Source: CAVOBC01 sp963693635 (lineage in GTDB: Bacteria; Pseudomonadota; Gammaproteobacteria; Pseudomonadales; Azotimanducaceae). From it: DNA of 5,354 nucleotides. A model generated the notes under the pieces. The model did not search any database. It was not told the DNA's origin and worked only from the letters and a program-made list of their open reading frames with translations. Below are positions 1 through 5,354 of the stretch, piece by piece. The stretch lies in the NCBI GenBank assembly GCA_963693635.1, contig CAVOBC010000334.1, positions 1 to 5,354 of the forward strand. Direction: 5' to 3'. Numbering within the stretch: position 1 is the stretch's first letter; each line of letters starts with the position of its first letter. The position numbers and the translations under genes are program-made.

Positions 1-1
1 C

Positions 2-403
2 AATTACATGTCCGACCCCTCTGACTGGCGGGTATTCCGCTCGGCGATCCGGCAGGCCCGCGCGATTATTAATCAGCCGGCACTCGCTGCGTTTCGAGGG
101 CCGGAACTTGCCCCGGGCCCCGCGGTGAAGACCAACCATGAGATCGACGCGTTCGTCCGTGCCAATGCCGAGTCTGCTTATCATCCCTGCGGCACCTGTC
201 GCATGGGTACCGCTGCCGACGCCGTGGTTGATCCGAGCGGACGGGTGTACGGCATCGAGGGCCTGCGGGTTATCGACTCCTCCGTCTTTCCGCACATCAC
301 CAACGGCAACCTCAATGCGCCGACGATCATGCTGGCAGAAAAACTAAGCGACGACCTGCTGGGCCAGAAACTCCCGGCCGAAGACATGCCCTTCTTCGTA
401 TGA
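2..403 (+). CDS. betA: Choline dehydrogenase, C-terminal fragment (5' end outside the window)
   Basis: This is the last 133 codons of a GMC-family flavoprotein oxidoreductase. The open frame runs off the left edge, and the ATG at 8 is internal: the preceding codons read Asn-Tyr, and an Asn-Tyr-Met-Ser stretch also occurs here in E. coli BetA as I recall it. Counting from that Met, residues 58-67 read YHPCGTCRMG, the GMC C-terminal signature with the active-site His at 59. GNLNAPTIM at 100-108 supplies the second conserved active-site position, an Asn. The stretches NQPAL, AxFRG, PCGTCRMG, GRVYGIEGLRVID and NLNAPTIM follow BetA closely rather than generic GMC enzymes. The family oxidises choline to betaine aldehyde at the inner membrane, a step toward the osmoprotectant glycine betaine. 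The protein ends PFFV, somewhat shorter than E. coli BetA, which continues past this point. The usual partners betB and betI would lie upstream, outside the window. A related alcohol dehydrogenase of the same family is the main alternative. Confidence 0.92.
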   Translation, partial: NYMSDPSDWRVFRSAIRQARAIINQPALAAFRGPELAPGPAVKTNHEIDAFVRANAESAYHPCGTCRMGTAADAVVDPSGRVYGIEGLRVIDSSVFPHITNGNLNAPTIMLAEKLSDDLLGQKLPAEDMPFFV

Positions 404-415
404 CCCGCAATCCGG

Positions 416-2284
416 CTAACGCGTGGTGCCAATTCGGGCAGCGCGTGCCGGATCGAACCACCACCCATCCGGAAAGGCTGGCCAGTACTTCGACTCAAAA
501 GCAGGCCGACCAAATCTGTCCCAGTGAACGGTCTTGCGCAGATCAACGCCGCGGAGCGGTATGCCGTAGTACTGCCACAGCAGCACACGATCGATAGCTC
601 GGCACGCGGCGACCATCTCGGGCAGCGTCGTCGCCAGATTGGCCTTGCCAATCAGGAAGTCCAGCACCGGGTCCTGGATTCCCGAGATGTTTCGAGAAAG
701 TGTCATCGCCGCCTCGGAATGATACGTGGACTTCAACTCAATGACCGGCGGCATGAGGATGTCCTGATTCTGCAATATCGCGTCGAAATCAAACTGCCGG
801 CGCCGATTGATGTACTGACTTGTCTCAGCAAGACGAATCGAACCCGCTATACCCAACTGCTCGAGTTCCTTGAAGTAAGGCAGCAGCGTCCTTGCGTCAG
901 CGGAGTTTGCGGAAAGAAACTCAATCTCAAAGGCTTCATGCCGCGCATTCCTTAGCACCCCATCCGCCGCAATCGCCCACCCCGCCTCCTGCAACAACGC
1001 CCGTGCGCGCAGCATGTTGTGACGATGTTCCCCGGGCGATCCTGGTTCCGGAAATCGAAACGGCCGCGTGAATAGCGCCGGCGGCAGGTGTTGGGCCCAT
1101 GGCGCAAGCAATGCCACTTCGTCATCGCTCGGCATATCAGTCGCCGCCAAGATGGTGTCAGGCCAGTAACTGTGTGCGCGCTTGTAATAGCCGTGATGGA
1201 GCGCCCGATTCTGCCATTCGAAGTCCATCGCGAGCGTAAGCGCCAGTCGAACCCGACGATCTGAGAATTTTTCCAACCGATTGTTGAGCGCAACGTTGCT
1301 GCGAACCCCTACTTCAATGCCGAAGTTTCGGTAGATCTTCTTAATCCACCCCGCGGCAGCGGCAGGCGTGTCGTAGGACCTGTGCCAATAGCGGACATCC
1401 GGCTCGGTCCAGATGTCGATCAAGCCCTTGCGGAAGGCTTCGCGAATAACGATGGCATCTCGATACACCTCGAAGCGTACGGTGTCGAAGTTATATCGTC
1501 CCTTATTGACCGGGATATCTTTGCCCCAGTAGGCAGGGTCACGCTTGTACTCAACGAACCGTCCTTGCTCGATAGCGGCTATCTGATAAGGGCCACTTGA
1601 CAGATGTATGTCCATTGTCGACACGGACGGATCACGGTCACGCCAGTAATGTTCTGGCAGGATCGACGAGAACTGAATCATGATGATGTTATTGAGCGTC
1701 ACGGGCGCATGTAGGTGGATTGCCACGTGCCGCGCATCGATCTCCTCAACCGACTCGATGAACTCAAACATGAACGCGCCGCGCGCATCATTGCGACTCA
1801 GGTTCAGTGTATAGGCCACATCGCGCGATGTAATCGCAACACCATCGCGCCAACGTGCCTCGGGATGAATGCGAAAGACCATCGCCATCTGGTCGGGTGT
1901 GATGGCGACACCATCGGCAAGGCGGCCATAGAAGGCCGTCACCTCGTCGCCCGCGCGAATCAGCAGCGTGTCAGCATTGAACCAAAACCCGGAGGGTACG
2001 CCGATGCCACTCGTTGCCGCTGGCGCGAGCGTATTGAAGTTGCTCTGTGTCGGCAGAACCAGCGTGCCGCCCTTCGGTGCCTCTGGATTCAGGTAGTCGA
2101 GGTGGGTGTATCCGGCCGGATACTTCAGCTCATCGAAAAAAGCGATCCCATGCTTGAAATCAAGCCCCTCGAGCAGTTCGTTCGCTATTGTTGGCGAAGA
2201 CGCAATGCAGAGAGCAAGCACGAACGGCAATCCAACACGTCGGATCGCCAACCGAGGCGTAATGGCAGGCACACGTTCACACAT
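416..2284 (-). CDS. YejA-like periplasmic solute-binding protein (ABC transporter, family 5)
   Basis: A 622-residue family 5 (peptide/oligopeptide-type) substrate-binding protein. Residues 1-34 form a Sec signal peptide: an Arg-rich start (RLAIRR, 11-16), a hydrophobic core (LPFVLALCIASS, 19-30) and a likely cut after Thr-Ile-Ala at 34. The mature start has HGIAFF, LKYPAGYTHLDYLNP and EAPKGGTL (45-75), the N-terminal pattern of YejA. Further YejA-like blocks are PVNKGRYNFDTVRFEVYRD, FSDRRVRLALTLAMDFEWQN and the final WWFDPARAAR. In E. coli YejA is the periplasmic component of YejABEF, which takes up microcin C and other peptides. Here no permease or ATPase gene follows: the gene ends 12 bp from the convergent betA stop. 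The ATG at 2284 overlaps the MATE stop as TGATG and has a Shine-Dalgarno-like GGGAAGG four bases upstream, inside the MATE gene. Length and ends look complete. The family call is secure; the substrate is unknown. Confidence 0.93.
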   Translation of the reverse strand: MCERVPAITPRLAIRRVGLPFVLALCIASSPTIANELLEGLDFKHGIAFFDELKYPAGYTHLDYLNPEAPKGGTLVLPTQSNFNTLAPAATSGIGVPSGFWFNADTLLIRAGDEVTAFYGRLADGVAITPDQMAMVFRIHPEARWRDGVAITSRDVAYTLNLSRNDARGAFMFEFIESVEEIDARHVAIHLHAPVTLNNIIMIQFSSILPEHYWRDRDPSVSTMDIHLSSGPYQIAAIEQGRFVEYKRDPAYWGKDIPVNKGRYNFDTVRFEVYRDAIVIREAFRKGLIDIWTEPDVRYWHRSYDTPAAAAGWIKKIYRNFGIEVGVRSNVALNNRLEKFSDRRVRLALTLAMDFEWQNRALHHGYYKRAHSYWPDTILAATDMPSDDEVALLAPWAQHLPPALFTRPFRFPEPGSPGEHRHNMLRARALLQEAGWAIAADGVLRNARHEAFEIEFLSANSADARTLLPYFKELEQLGIAGSIRLAETSQYINRRRQFDFDAILQNQDILMPPVIELKSTYHSEAAMTLSRNISGIQDPVLDFLIGKANLATTLPEMVAACRAIDRVLLWQYYGIPLRGVDLRKTVHWDRFGRPAFESKYWPAFPDGWWFDPARAARIGTTR

Positions 2285-3705
2285 CAGGCCTTCCCAGGAT
2301 TCAACGCCACTTGTTCCGCGGTCTCAACTGCAATCGCCCGCGCCACCGTGACCCTGCACCACTGCCAGGCCACGACCCCGAGCAGGAAGTTGGTGGCAGC
2401 GGCCGCCCAATAGATGCCGCGATAGTCGAGCAGATAGCTCCCCAGCATCGCGAACGGCAGGTAAACGACGAAGCCGCGGAGGATCGACAGTATGAGCGGC
2501 GGCGCGGGCTTGCCAAGCGCGTTGAAAACGCTGCTTGCAGCCTGCAGCCAGCCCATGAAACCGATGCTGAGCGGGATGATAACGAGATAAGCGACGGCAG
2601 ACTCAACGACCACTGGGTCGTCATTGATAAGACCAACAAAAGGGCGCGCAGCCAGCAACATTACAATGAAGCCAAATGCACCCCATGCAATGCAGAAGCG
2701 AAAGGACAGACCCAGCGCTATCTCCACCCGGTCAAACTTGCCCGCCCCCCAGTTCTGGCCAACGAATGGCCCGATCGCCCCGGAGACTGAAATGAGGACC
2801 ATCGCCAGCATCATCTCGATGCGCCCTGCGACATTGAAGCCCGCGATGACTCCGTGCCCGTACTCAGACAGCAACCACACGATGATGCCCATCGAGAGCG
2901 GCGTCAGCATGTTGGTCGTCATTGCCGGCAGGCCGACATGCAATATGGCGCGCCAGGATACGCCGATGTTGTCGAGTGAGATCACGATGAGTCGATCACG
3001 TACCGCAATGAGATAGAAGGCCAGGACAAATGATGCGGTTCGCGCGAGCGCGAATCCCCACGCGGCACCCACTACGCCCATCGCCGGGAGACCCGCCCAC
3101 CCGAATATGAAAAACGGGCTAATCACCACTTGCATGATCGACCCGAACGTCATCACAAGGCCTGGACTCGCAGGACTGCCCGTTGCGCGCAGCAGGCTGG
3201 TGCCCACCATCGACAGCAGAAAGAGCGGCAATCCGATCAGATAAACATCGAGGTAGCCGGTCGCTTTCACAAGCACCAGGCCGTCCGCGCCCATGAACGC
3301 AAACAGTTGCTCGCCATAGGCGAAGCCGAGGACCACGCAAAGCAGGGAGAACGCAACGACAAGAATTTCACAGTGCGTGACGAGTCTCGCCACCTGGCTC
3401 CGGTCGCCGGCGCCCATAGTGCGCGCGATAACGGATGAGGCGCCGATTCCCAGGCCCCGCGCCATGGCACCGACGCCCATCACCAGGGGAAACGCAAATC
3501 CAAGGGCAGCAAGATCTTCTGTACCGACGAAACCGAGATAAACGGCTTCGATTAACTGCGCAATGTTCATGGACAGGAAACCCATGACCATGAAACCGGC
3601 AAGCCTCAGCAGGTGGGGCGCGACGGGTCCCTCGGTGTAATCCGCGCCACCACGACCCGGCAGGCGGCGACGACCCTTGTCCAGACTCTGATCAACGTCA
3701 GACAT
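2284..3705 (-). CDS. MATE family efflux transporter
   Basis: A 473-residue inner-membrane protein of the multidrug and toxic compound extrusion family, with about 12 hydrophobic helices in two homologous halves. MATE proteins export cationic drugs or metabolites by Na+ or H+ antiport. Visible marks are TEGPVAPHLLRLA (24-36) before helix 1, YLGFVGTEDLAALGFAFPL (56-74), ARTMGAGDR (94-102), LLRATGSPASPGLV (171-184), GPFVGQNWGAG (312-322, the signature loop of the second half) and NALGKP (395-400). I chose the ATG at 3705 because GGAAG lies nine bases upstream and 473 residues is the usual family length. The open frame continues to a GTG at 3852, but those 49 extra residues are Pro/Ser/Ala-rich and look untranslated. 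The Asp usually seen near the end of helix 1 is Glu53 here. The stop overlaps the YejA-like start, so this is the first gene of a two-gene operon. The exported substrate cannot be deduced. Confidence 0.93.
   Translation of the reverse strand: MSDVDQSLDKGRRRLPGRGGADYTEGPVAPHLLRLAGFMVMGFLSMNIAQLIEAVYLGFVGTEDLAALGFAFPLVMGVGAMARGLGIGASSVIARTMGAGDRSQVARLVTHCEILVVAFSLLCVVLGFAYGEQLFAFMGADGLVLVKATGYLDVYLIGLPLFLLSMVGTSLLRATGSPASPGLVMTFGSIMQVVISPFFIFGWAGLPAMGVVGAAWGFALARTASFVLAFYLIAVRDRLIVISLDNIGVSWRAILHVGLPAMTTNMLTPLSMGIIVWLLSEYGHGVIAGFNVAGRIEMMLAMVLISVSGAIGPFVGQNWGAGKFDRVEIALGLSFRFCIAWGAFGFIVMLLAARPFVGLINDDPVVVESAVAYLVIIPLSIGFMGWLQAASSVFNALGKPAPPLILSILRGFVVYLPFAMLGSYLLDYRGIYWAAAATNFLLGVVAWQWCRVTVARAIAVETAEQVALNPGKA
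2289..2295 (-). promoter_or_regulatory. Ribosome binding site of the YejA-like gene inside the MATE gene end
   Basis: On the minus strand GGGAAGG ends four bases before the ATG at 2284. It is made of the Gly-Lys-Ala codons that end the MATE protein. With the TGATG stop/start overlap at 2282-2286, this arrangement favours reinitiation or translational coupling, so the binding protein would be made only when the MATE message is translated. The spacing is slightly short, which fits dependence on coupled ribosomes. Confidence 0.6.
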
Positions 3706-3714
3706 ACCGCACGG

Positions 3715-3719
3715 CTTCC
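3715..3719 (-). promoter_or_regulatory. Probable ribosome binding site for the MATE gene (decides the start)
   Basis: GGAAG on the minus strand lies nine bases before the ATG at 3705. The alternative in-frame ATG at 3822 has no purine-rich stretch upstream. The GTG at 3852 has an AGGTG about six bases upstream, but this lies inside an 8-bp tandem repeat and would add a low-complexity N-terminus not typical of MATE proteins. This supports 3705 as the start. Confidence 0.45.
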
Positions 3720-3739
3720 AGGCTTTTGGACGATCATCC

Positions 3740-3776
3740 GCAGGATCTGGTGAGGAAGATGCAGGAGAATGCAGGA
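3740..3776. repeat. Four GCAGGA-type hexamers at 10-11 bp spacing
   Basis: GCAGGA occurs at 3740, 3761 and 3771, and a TGAGGA variant starts at 3751, giving steps of 11, 10 and 10 bp. The last two sit in a near-perfect tandem pair (AGATGCAGGA then GAATGCAGGA, 3758-3777). On the minus strand these read TCCTGC and lie about 35-70 bases upstream of the preferred MATE start. Spacing close to one helical turn puts all copies on one face of the DNA, as in some activator-binding sites. Chance recurrence of a six-base word is possible. Confidence 0.4.
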
Positions 3777-3850
3777 ACCAGGGGTTCGAGGCTGACGCGG
3801 CGACGCCCGGCCGCCCGATCATCTTAGCAGCGTTGACGCGACTTACCCTC

Positions 3851-3874
3851 ACGCGGTCACGCGGTCACCTGGTC
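3851..3874. repeat. Three-copy 8-bp tandem repeat
   Basis: ACGCGGTC at 3851-3858 is repeated exactly at 3859-3866 and with two changes (ACCTGGTC) at 3867-3874. It lies between the two divergent genes and covers the GTG codon that would be the most upstream possible MATE start. A unit of 8 bp is not a multiple of three, so copy-number change would shift frame if this were coding, which argues against the GTG start. It may be a microsatellite-like slippage product. Confidence 0.7.
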
Positions 3875-3918
3875 GCCGGAAAGTCCCCCATCGCACACAT
3901 TGGCTCTGTCGAGCAAAC

Positions 3919-3968
3919 GATAAGCACAGATAGGCCCTGATGGGCACCGATAGGCACTGGTAGGTGAA
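3919..3968. repeat. Five-copy degenerate 10-bp tandem repeat (consensus GATAGGCACT)
   Basis: Five head-to-tail decamers can be read: GATAAGCACA, GATAGGCCCT, GATGGGCACC, GATAGGCACT and GGTAGGTGAA, starting at 3919, 3929, 3939, 3949 and 3959. The first four match the consensus at eight or more positions and the fifth at five. The array ends about 70 bp before the preferred start of the phosphopantetheinyl transferase gene. A 10-bp period is about one helical turn, so all copies face the same side of the DNA. This could be an operator array for cooperative binding or simply a decayed minisatellite; the sequence alone cannot separate these. Confidence 0.7.
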
Positions 3969-4023
3969 AAGCGCTTCCAGGGTTGCTCTTGAACGTGCTG
4001 CTAGACTGACTGCCGGTGGGACC

Positions 4024-4028
4024 AGGGA
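4024..4028 (+). promoter_or_regulatory. Probable ribosome binding site for the phosphopantetheinyl transferase gene
   Basis: AGGGA lies eight bases before an in-frame TTG at 4037, a good Shine-Dalgarno arrangement. The only upstream in-frame alternative, a GTG at 4016, has no purine-rich motif before it, and an in-frame TGA at 4007-4009 closes the frame. This supports a TTG start at 4037, with the GTG as second choice. Confidence 0.45.
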
Positions 4029-4036
4029 ATAGACGA

Positions 4037-4888
4037 TTGGCCAGTCCAACATCGGCTGCGATCACGCCAGCGCTGCACGTTGACGAACTATCTCGTGCTG
4101 TTCAGCTTTTCCACATCGACCTGAAGCGCACGGCGCTGCCCGCCACACTTGAACGCATCCTCTCCGCGGACGAGCGCGCGCGCGCCGCGCGCTTTCATGC
4201 AGCAGATACCCGATCACGATTCATCGCGGGGCGCACATTGTTGCGCACGGTTCTGGCCACCTATTTCCCCCCCATTCGCCCGCAAGAATGGGCATTTTCC
4301 ACCTCACCTGCAGGCAGGCCAATGCTTGGCGATCCACCCCTGGGGGGCCGGCTTTCGTTCAATATTTCGCACTCAGCAAGCGATGTTTTGATCGCGATCA
4401 CCGCGCTGGCGCCGCTGGGCGTTGACGTCGAAAAACCGCGCACGCGTGACCCTGTCTTTGAGGTTCTGACCGCGTCAGAAATCAGTCAACTTTGCCGCCT
4501 CCCGCGCCCGCAGCAGCGCGATCGTTACCGCTCGCTCTGGTCCCTGAAAGAAGCTTTCACCAAAGCACTCAGCGCTGGCACCGACATCCCCTTCCGAGCT
4601 GTTGGTTTCCGATACACCAGACGTTCGGCTACCCACGACACGATATCCGCCACTTTCATGGATCGCGCTCTGGGGCTGACAGAAAACTGGTGCTTCACCC
4701 AAACATGGCTCGCAGGCGCAGTTCTCTCACTCGCCGTGCGCGAGGCCTCCCTGGATGCGGTTTTGTATCGGCGGATACGGACGTTGCATCCAGACATCAC
4801 ATTCGACGACGAAACTGCCATCACGCCGGGCGTCAGGACGAAGGTCAGGAGGAAGCTCGGGACGAAGAAAACCGGACCGTCGTTATGA
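4037..4888 (+). CDS. 4'-phosphopantetheinyl transferase, Sfp/EntD type
   Basis: A 283-residue cytoplasmic enzyme that moves the 4'-phosphopantetheine arm of coenzyme A onto a conserved Ser of acyl or peptidyl carrier proteins, activating fatty acid, polyketide or non-ribosomal peptide synthases. All superfamily motifs are visible: DERARAARF (45-53), GRTLLR (65-70), GRPML (93-97), FNISHS (108-113), GVDVEKPR (128-135) and WSLKEAFTKALSAG (168-181). The Mg2+-binding acids Asp130, Glu132 and Glu172 and the conserved Lys176 are present, so it should be active. The pseudo-dimer layout and length fit the Sfp class rather than the short AcpS class. I chose the TTG at 4037 because of its AGGGA ribosome site; a GTG at 4016 would add seven residues. 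The C-terminus carries a basic tail (VRTKVRRKLGTKKT) beyond the usual fold, and its last 44 bp overlap the convergent PepSY gene. No carrier protein or synthase gene is nearby, so its target is unknown. Confidence 0.93.
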   Translation: MASPTSAAITPALHVDELSRAVQLFHIDLKRTALPATLERILSADERARAARFHAADTRSRFIAGRTLLRTVLATYFPPIRPQEWAFSTSPAGRPMLGDPPLGGRLSFNISHSASDVLIAITALAPLGVDVEKPRTRDPVFEVLTASEISQLCRLPRPQQRDRYRSLWSLKEAFTKALSAGTDIPFRAVGFRYTRRSATHDTISATFMDRALGLTENWCFTQTWLAGAVLSLAVREASLDAVLYRRIRTLHPDITFDDETAITPGVRTKVRRKLGTKKTGPSL

Positions 4889-5354
4889 ACAACACAATCC
4901 CAGACAGGACTGTCAAGAGGCTGAGGCCAGCCAACAACTGGATGAGCCAATGGTTGAAGTCTTCACGCGACTCGTAGTCCATGATGTGCAGGCCCCAAAG
5001 GAAATCAAACAACCGCCACTGATCCGTCCTCACTGCGCGCACCTGGCCACTCTCTGCACCCACGTATACCTGCGCCCCATCTTCGCCTGACAGCGAGACT
5101 CGAAAAGCAGGCATCTCCATTCCGCGGAACTCACTGCCCGCCGGCATGACGGTCACCCTCTCGGTGGATTTGACCGCAAGATGGGTGCGCTGCCTTACGA
5201 TGGACGCAGCCTCCTCAGCGACTAATGACGGCAGTCGTACGCCACTCTCCGCGTCGTACGCCGTCCATCGGTCGGCATCCACAACGAGGTAGGCCACCCG
5301 TTGTCCCCGCATCCGAATTTGCACCTGATCGACCGCAACCTGCCGCAACTCCGG
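4845..5354 (-). CDS. PepSY-domain membrane protein, C-terminal fragment (5' end outside the window)
   Basis: The open frame enters from the right edge (Pro-Glu-Leu-Arg) and gives the last 169 residues; the TTG at 5348 is probably not the start. The first part, with WTAYDAESGVRLPSL, EEAASIV, SGEDGAQVYV and ESGQVRAVRTDQWRLFDFLW, is a PepSY-type periplasmic segment. It is followed by the typical GLHIMDYESREDFNHW block, then one membrane helix (about LIQLLAGLSLLTVLSGIVLFITTV) and a short Ser/Arg-rich tail. PepSY-associated membrane proteins are often found near TonB-dependent receptors and iron or siderophore genes, and some members take part in siderophore reduction. That is family context, not proof for this one. 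A further N-terminal membrane helix is expected outside the window. It converges with the phosphopantetheinyl transferase gene and overlaps its final 44 bp, so both termini are encoded by the same DNA on opposite strands. Confidence 0.85.
   Translation of the reverse strand, partial: PELRQVAVDQVQIRMRGQRVAYLVVDADRWTAYDAESGVRLPSLVAEEAASIVRQRTHLAVKSTERVTVMPAGSEFRGMEMPAFRVSLSGEDGAQVYVGAESGQVRAVRTDQWRLFDFLWGLHIMDYESREDFNHWLIQLLAGLSLLTVLSGIVLFITTVRFSSSRASS

Larger units (their letters stand above)
3706..4036. other. Divergent intergenic region between the MATE and phosphopantetheinyl transferase genes
   Basis: About 330 bp separate the chosen MATE start (read leftward) from the chosen transferase start (read rightward), so both upstream control regions should lie here. 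I found no convincing sigma-70 promoter with correct spacing on either strand, no riboswitch-like fold and no credible small gene. Short open frames here on the minus strand simply translate the repeats. What the region does hold is three clusters of short direct repeats, at 3740-3776, 3851-3874 and 3919-3968, listed separately. An 8-bp palindrome, AAGCGCTT, lies at 3969-3976 directly after the last cluster. If the MATE gene really starts at the GTG at 3852, the non-coding part shrinks to about 180 bp. Confidence 0.6.

Noticed and set aside
2182..2230. Possible lipoprotein signal in the YejA-like protein (Leu-Ala-Leu-Cys)
   Set aside because: The residue before the Cys is Leu, not Gly, Ala or Ser, and a normal signal peptidase I site follows at Thr-Ile-Ala, so a soluble periplasmic protein is more likely.
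1715..2413. A 232-codon open frame on the + strand across the YejA-like/MATE junction
   Set aside because: It is antisense to two well-supported genes, has no recognisable domain or membrane pattern, and its Arg/His-rich composition is typical of a shadow frame.
3983..4007. Possible -35 (TTGCTC) and -10 (TAGACT) promoter before the transferase gene
   Set aside because: The spacer is only 13 bases, too short for a sigma-70 promoter, and both hexamers are weak matches.
3849..4065. Two short minus-strand open frames in the intergenic region
   Set aside because: They translate the 8-bp and 10-bp repeats, have no ribosome site seen, and show no conserved protein pattern.
4173..4193. Alternating GC tract with 7-bp inverted arms (AGCGCGC/GCGCGCT)
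   Set aside because: It encodes the conserved DERARAAR stretch of the transferase with GC-ending codons; no T-run follows, so it is not a terminator and codon use explains it.
4525..4950. A 141-codon open frame on the - strand opposite the transferase gene
   Set aside because: It lies antisense to the conserved transferase motifs and also runs across the PepSY frame; no family features are visible.

Overview
This window looks like ordinary chromosomal DNA from a moderately GC-rich Pseudomonadota, most likely a gammaproteobacterium. That guess rests on the resemblance of the first two genes to E. coli BetA and YejA and on the overall codon use; it is an inference. I recognise a family for each of the five genes. 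I see no tRNA, rRNA, CRISPR array, insertion sequence or phage gene.

Layout from left to right. (1) Positions 1-403, + strand: the C-terminal end of a choline dehydrogenase (BetA, GMC oxidoreductase family), cut by the left edge. (2) Positions 416-2284, - strand: a YejA-like periplasmic solute-binding protein, ending tail to tail with betA across a 12-bp gap. (3) Positions 2284-3705, - strand: a MATE-family multidrug/sodium-type exporter. Its stop codon overlaps the YejA-like start in a TGATG junction, so the two genes form a translationally coupled pair. (4) About 3706-4036: a divergent intergenic region with three short-period repeat clusters, including five degenerate copies of a 10-bp unit. 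(5) Positions 4037-4888 (or from 4016), + strand: an Sfp/EntD-type 4'-phosphopantetheinyl transferase with intact catalytic motifs. (6) Positions 4845-5354, - strand: the C-terminal part of a PepSY-domain membrane protein, cut by the right edge. It overlaps the transferase gene tail to tail by 44 bp.

How the genes may work together. The clear functional unit is the MATE plus YejA-like pair, one inner-membrane exporter and one periplasmic peptide/oligopeptide binder, with no ABC permease or ATPase gene beside them. The phosphopantetheinyl transferase, which activates carrier proteins, faces away from the pair and shares its upstream region. The PepSY protein belongs to a membrane family often associated with iron or siderophore handling. 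A link to secreted peptide or siderophore metabolism can be imagined, but no synthetase or carrier-protein gene is visible, so it remains a weak hypothesis. The most unusual items are the orphan binding protein coupled to an exporter, the helically spaced repeats between the divergent genes, and the 44-bp convergent gene overlap.
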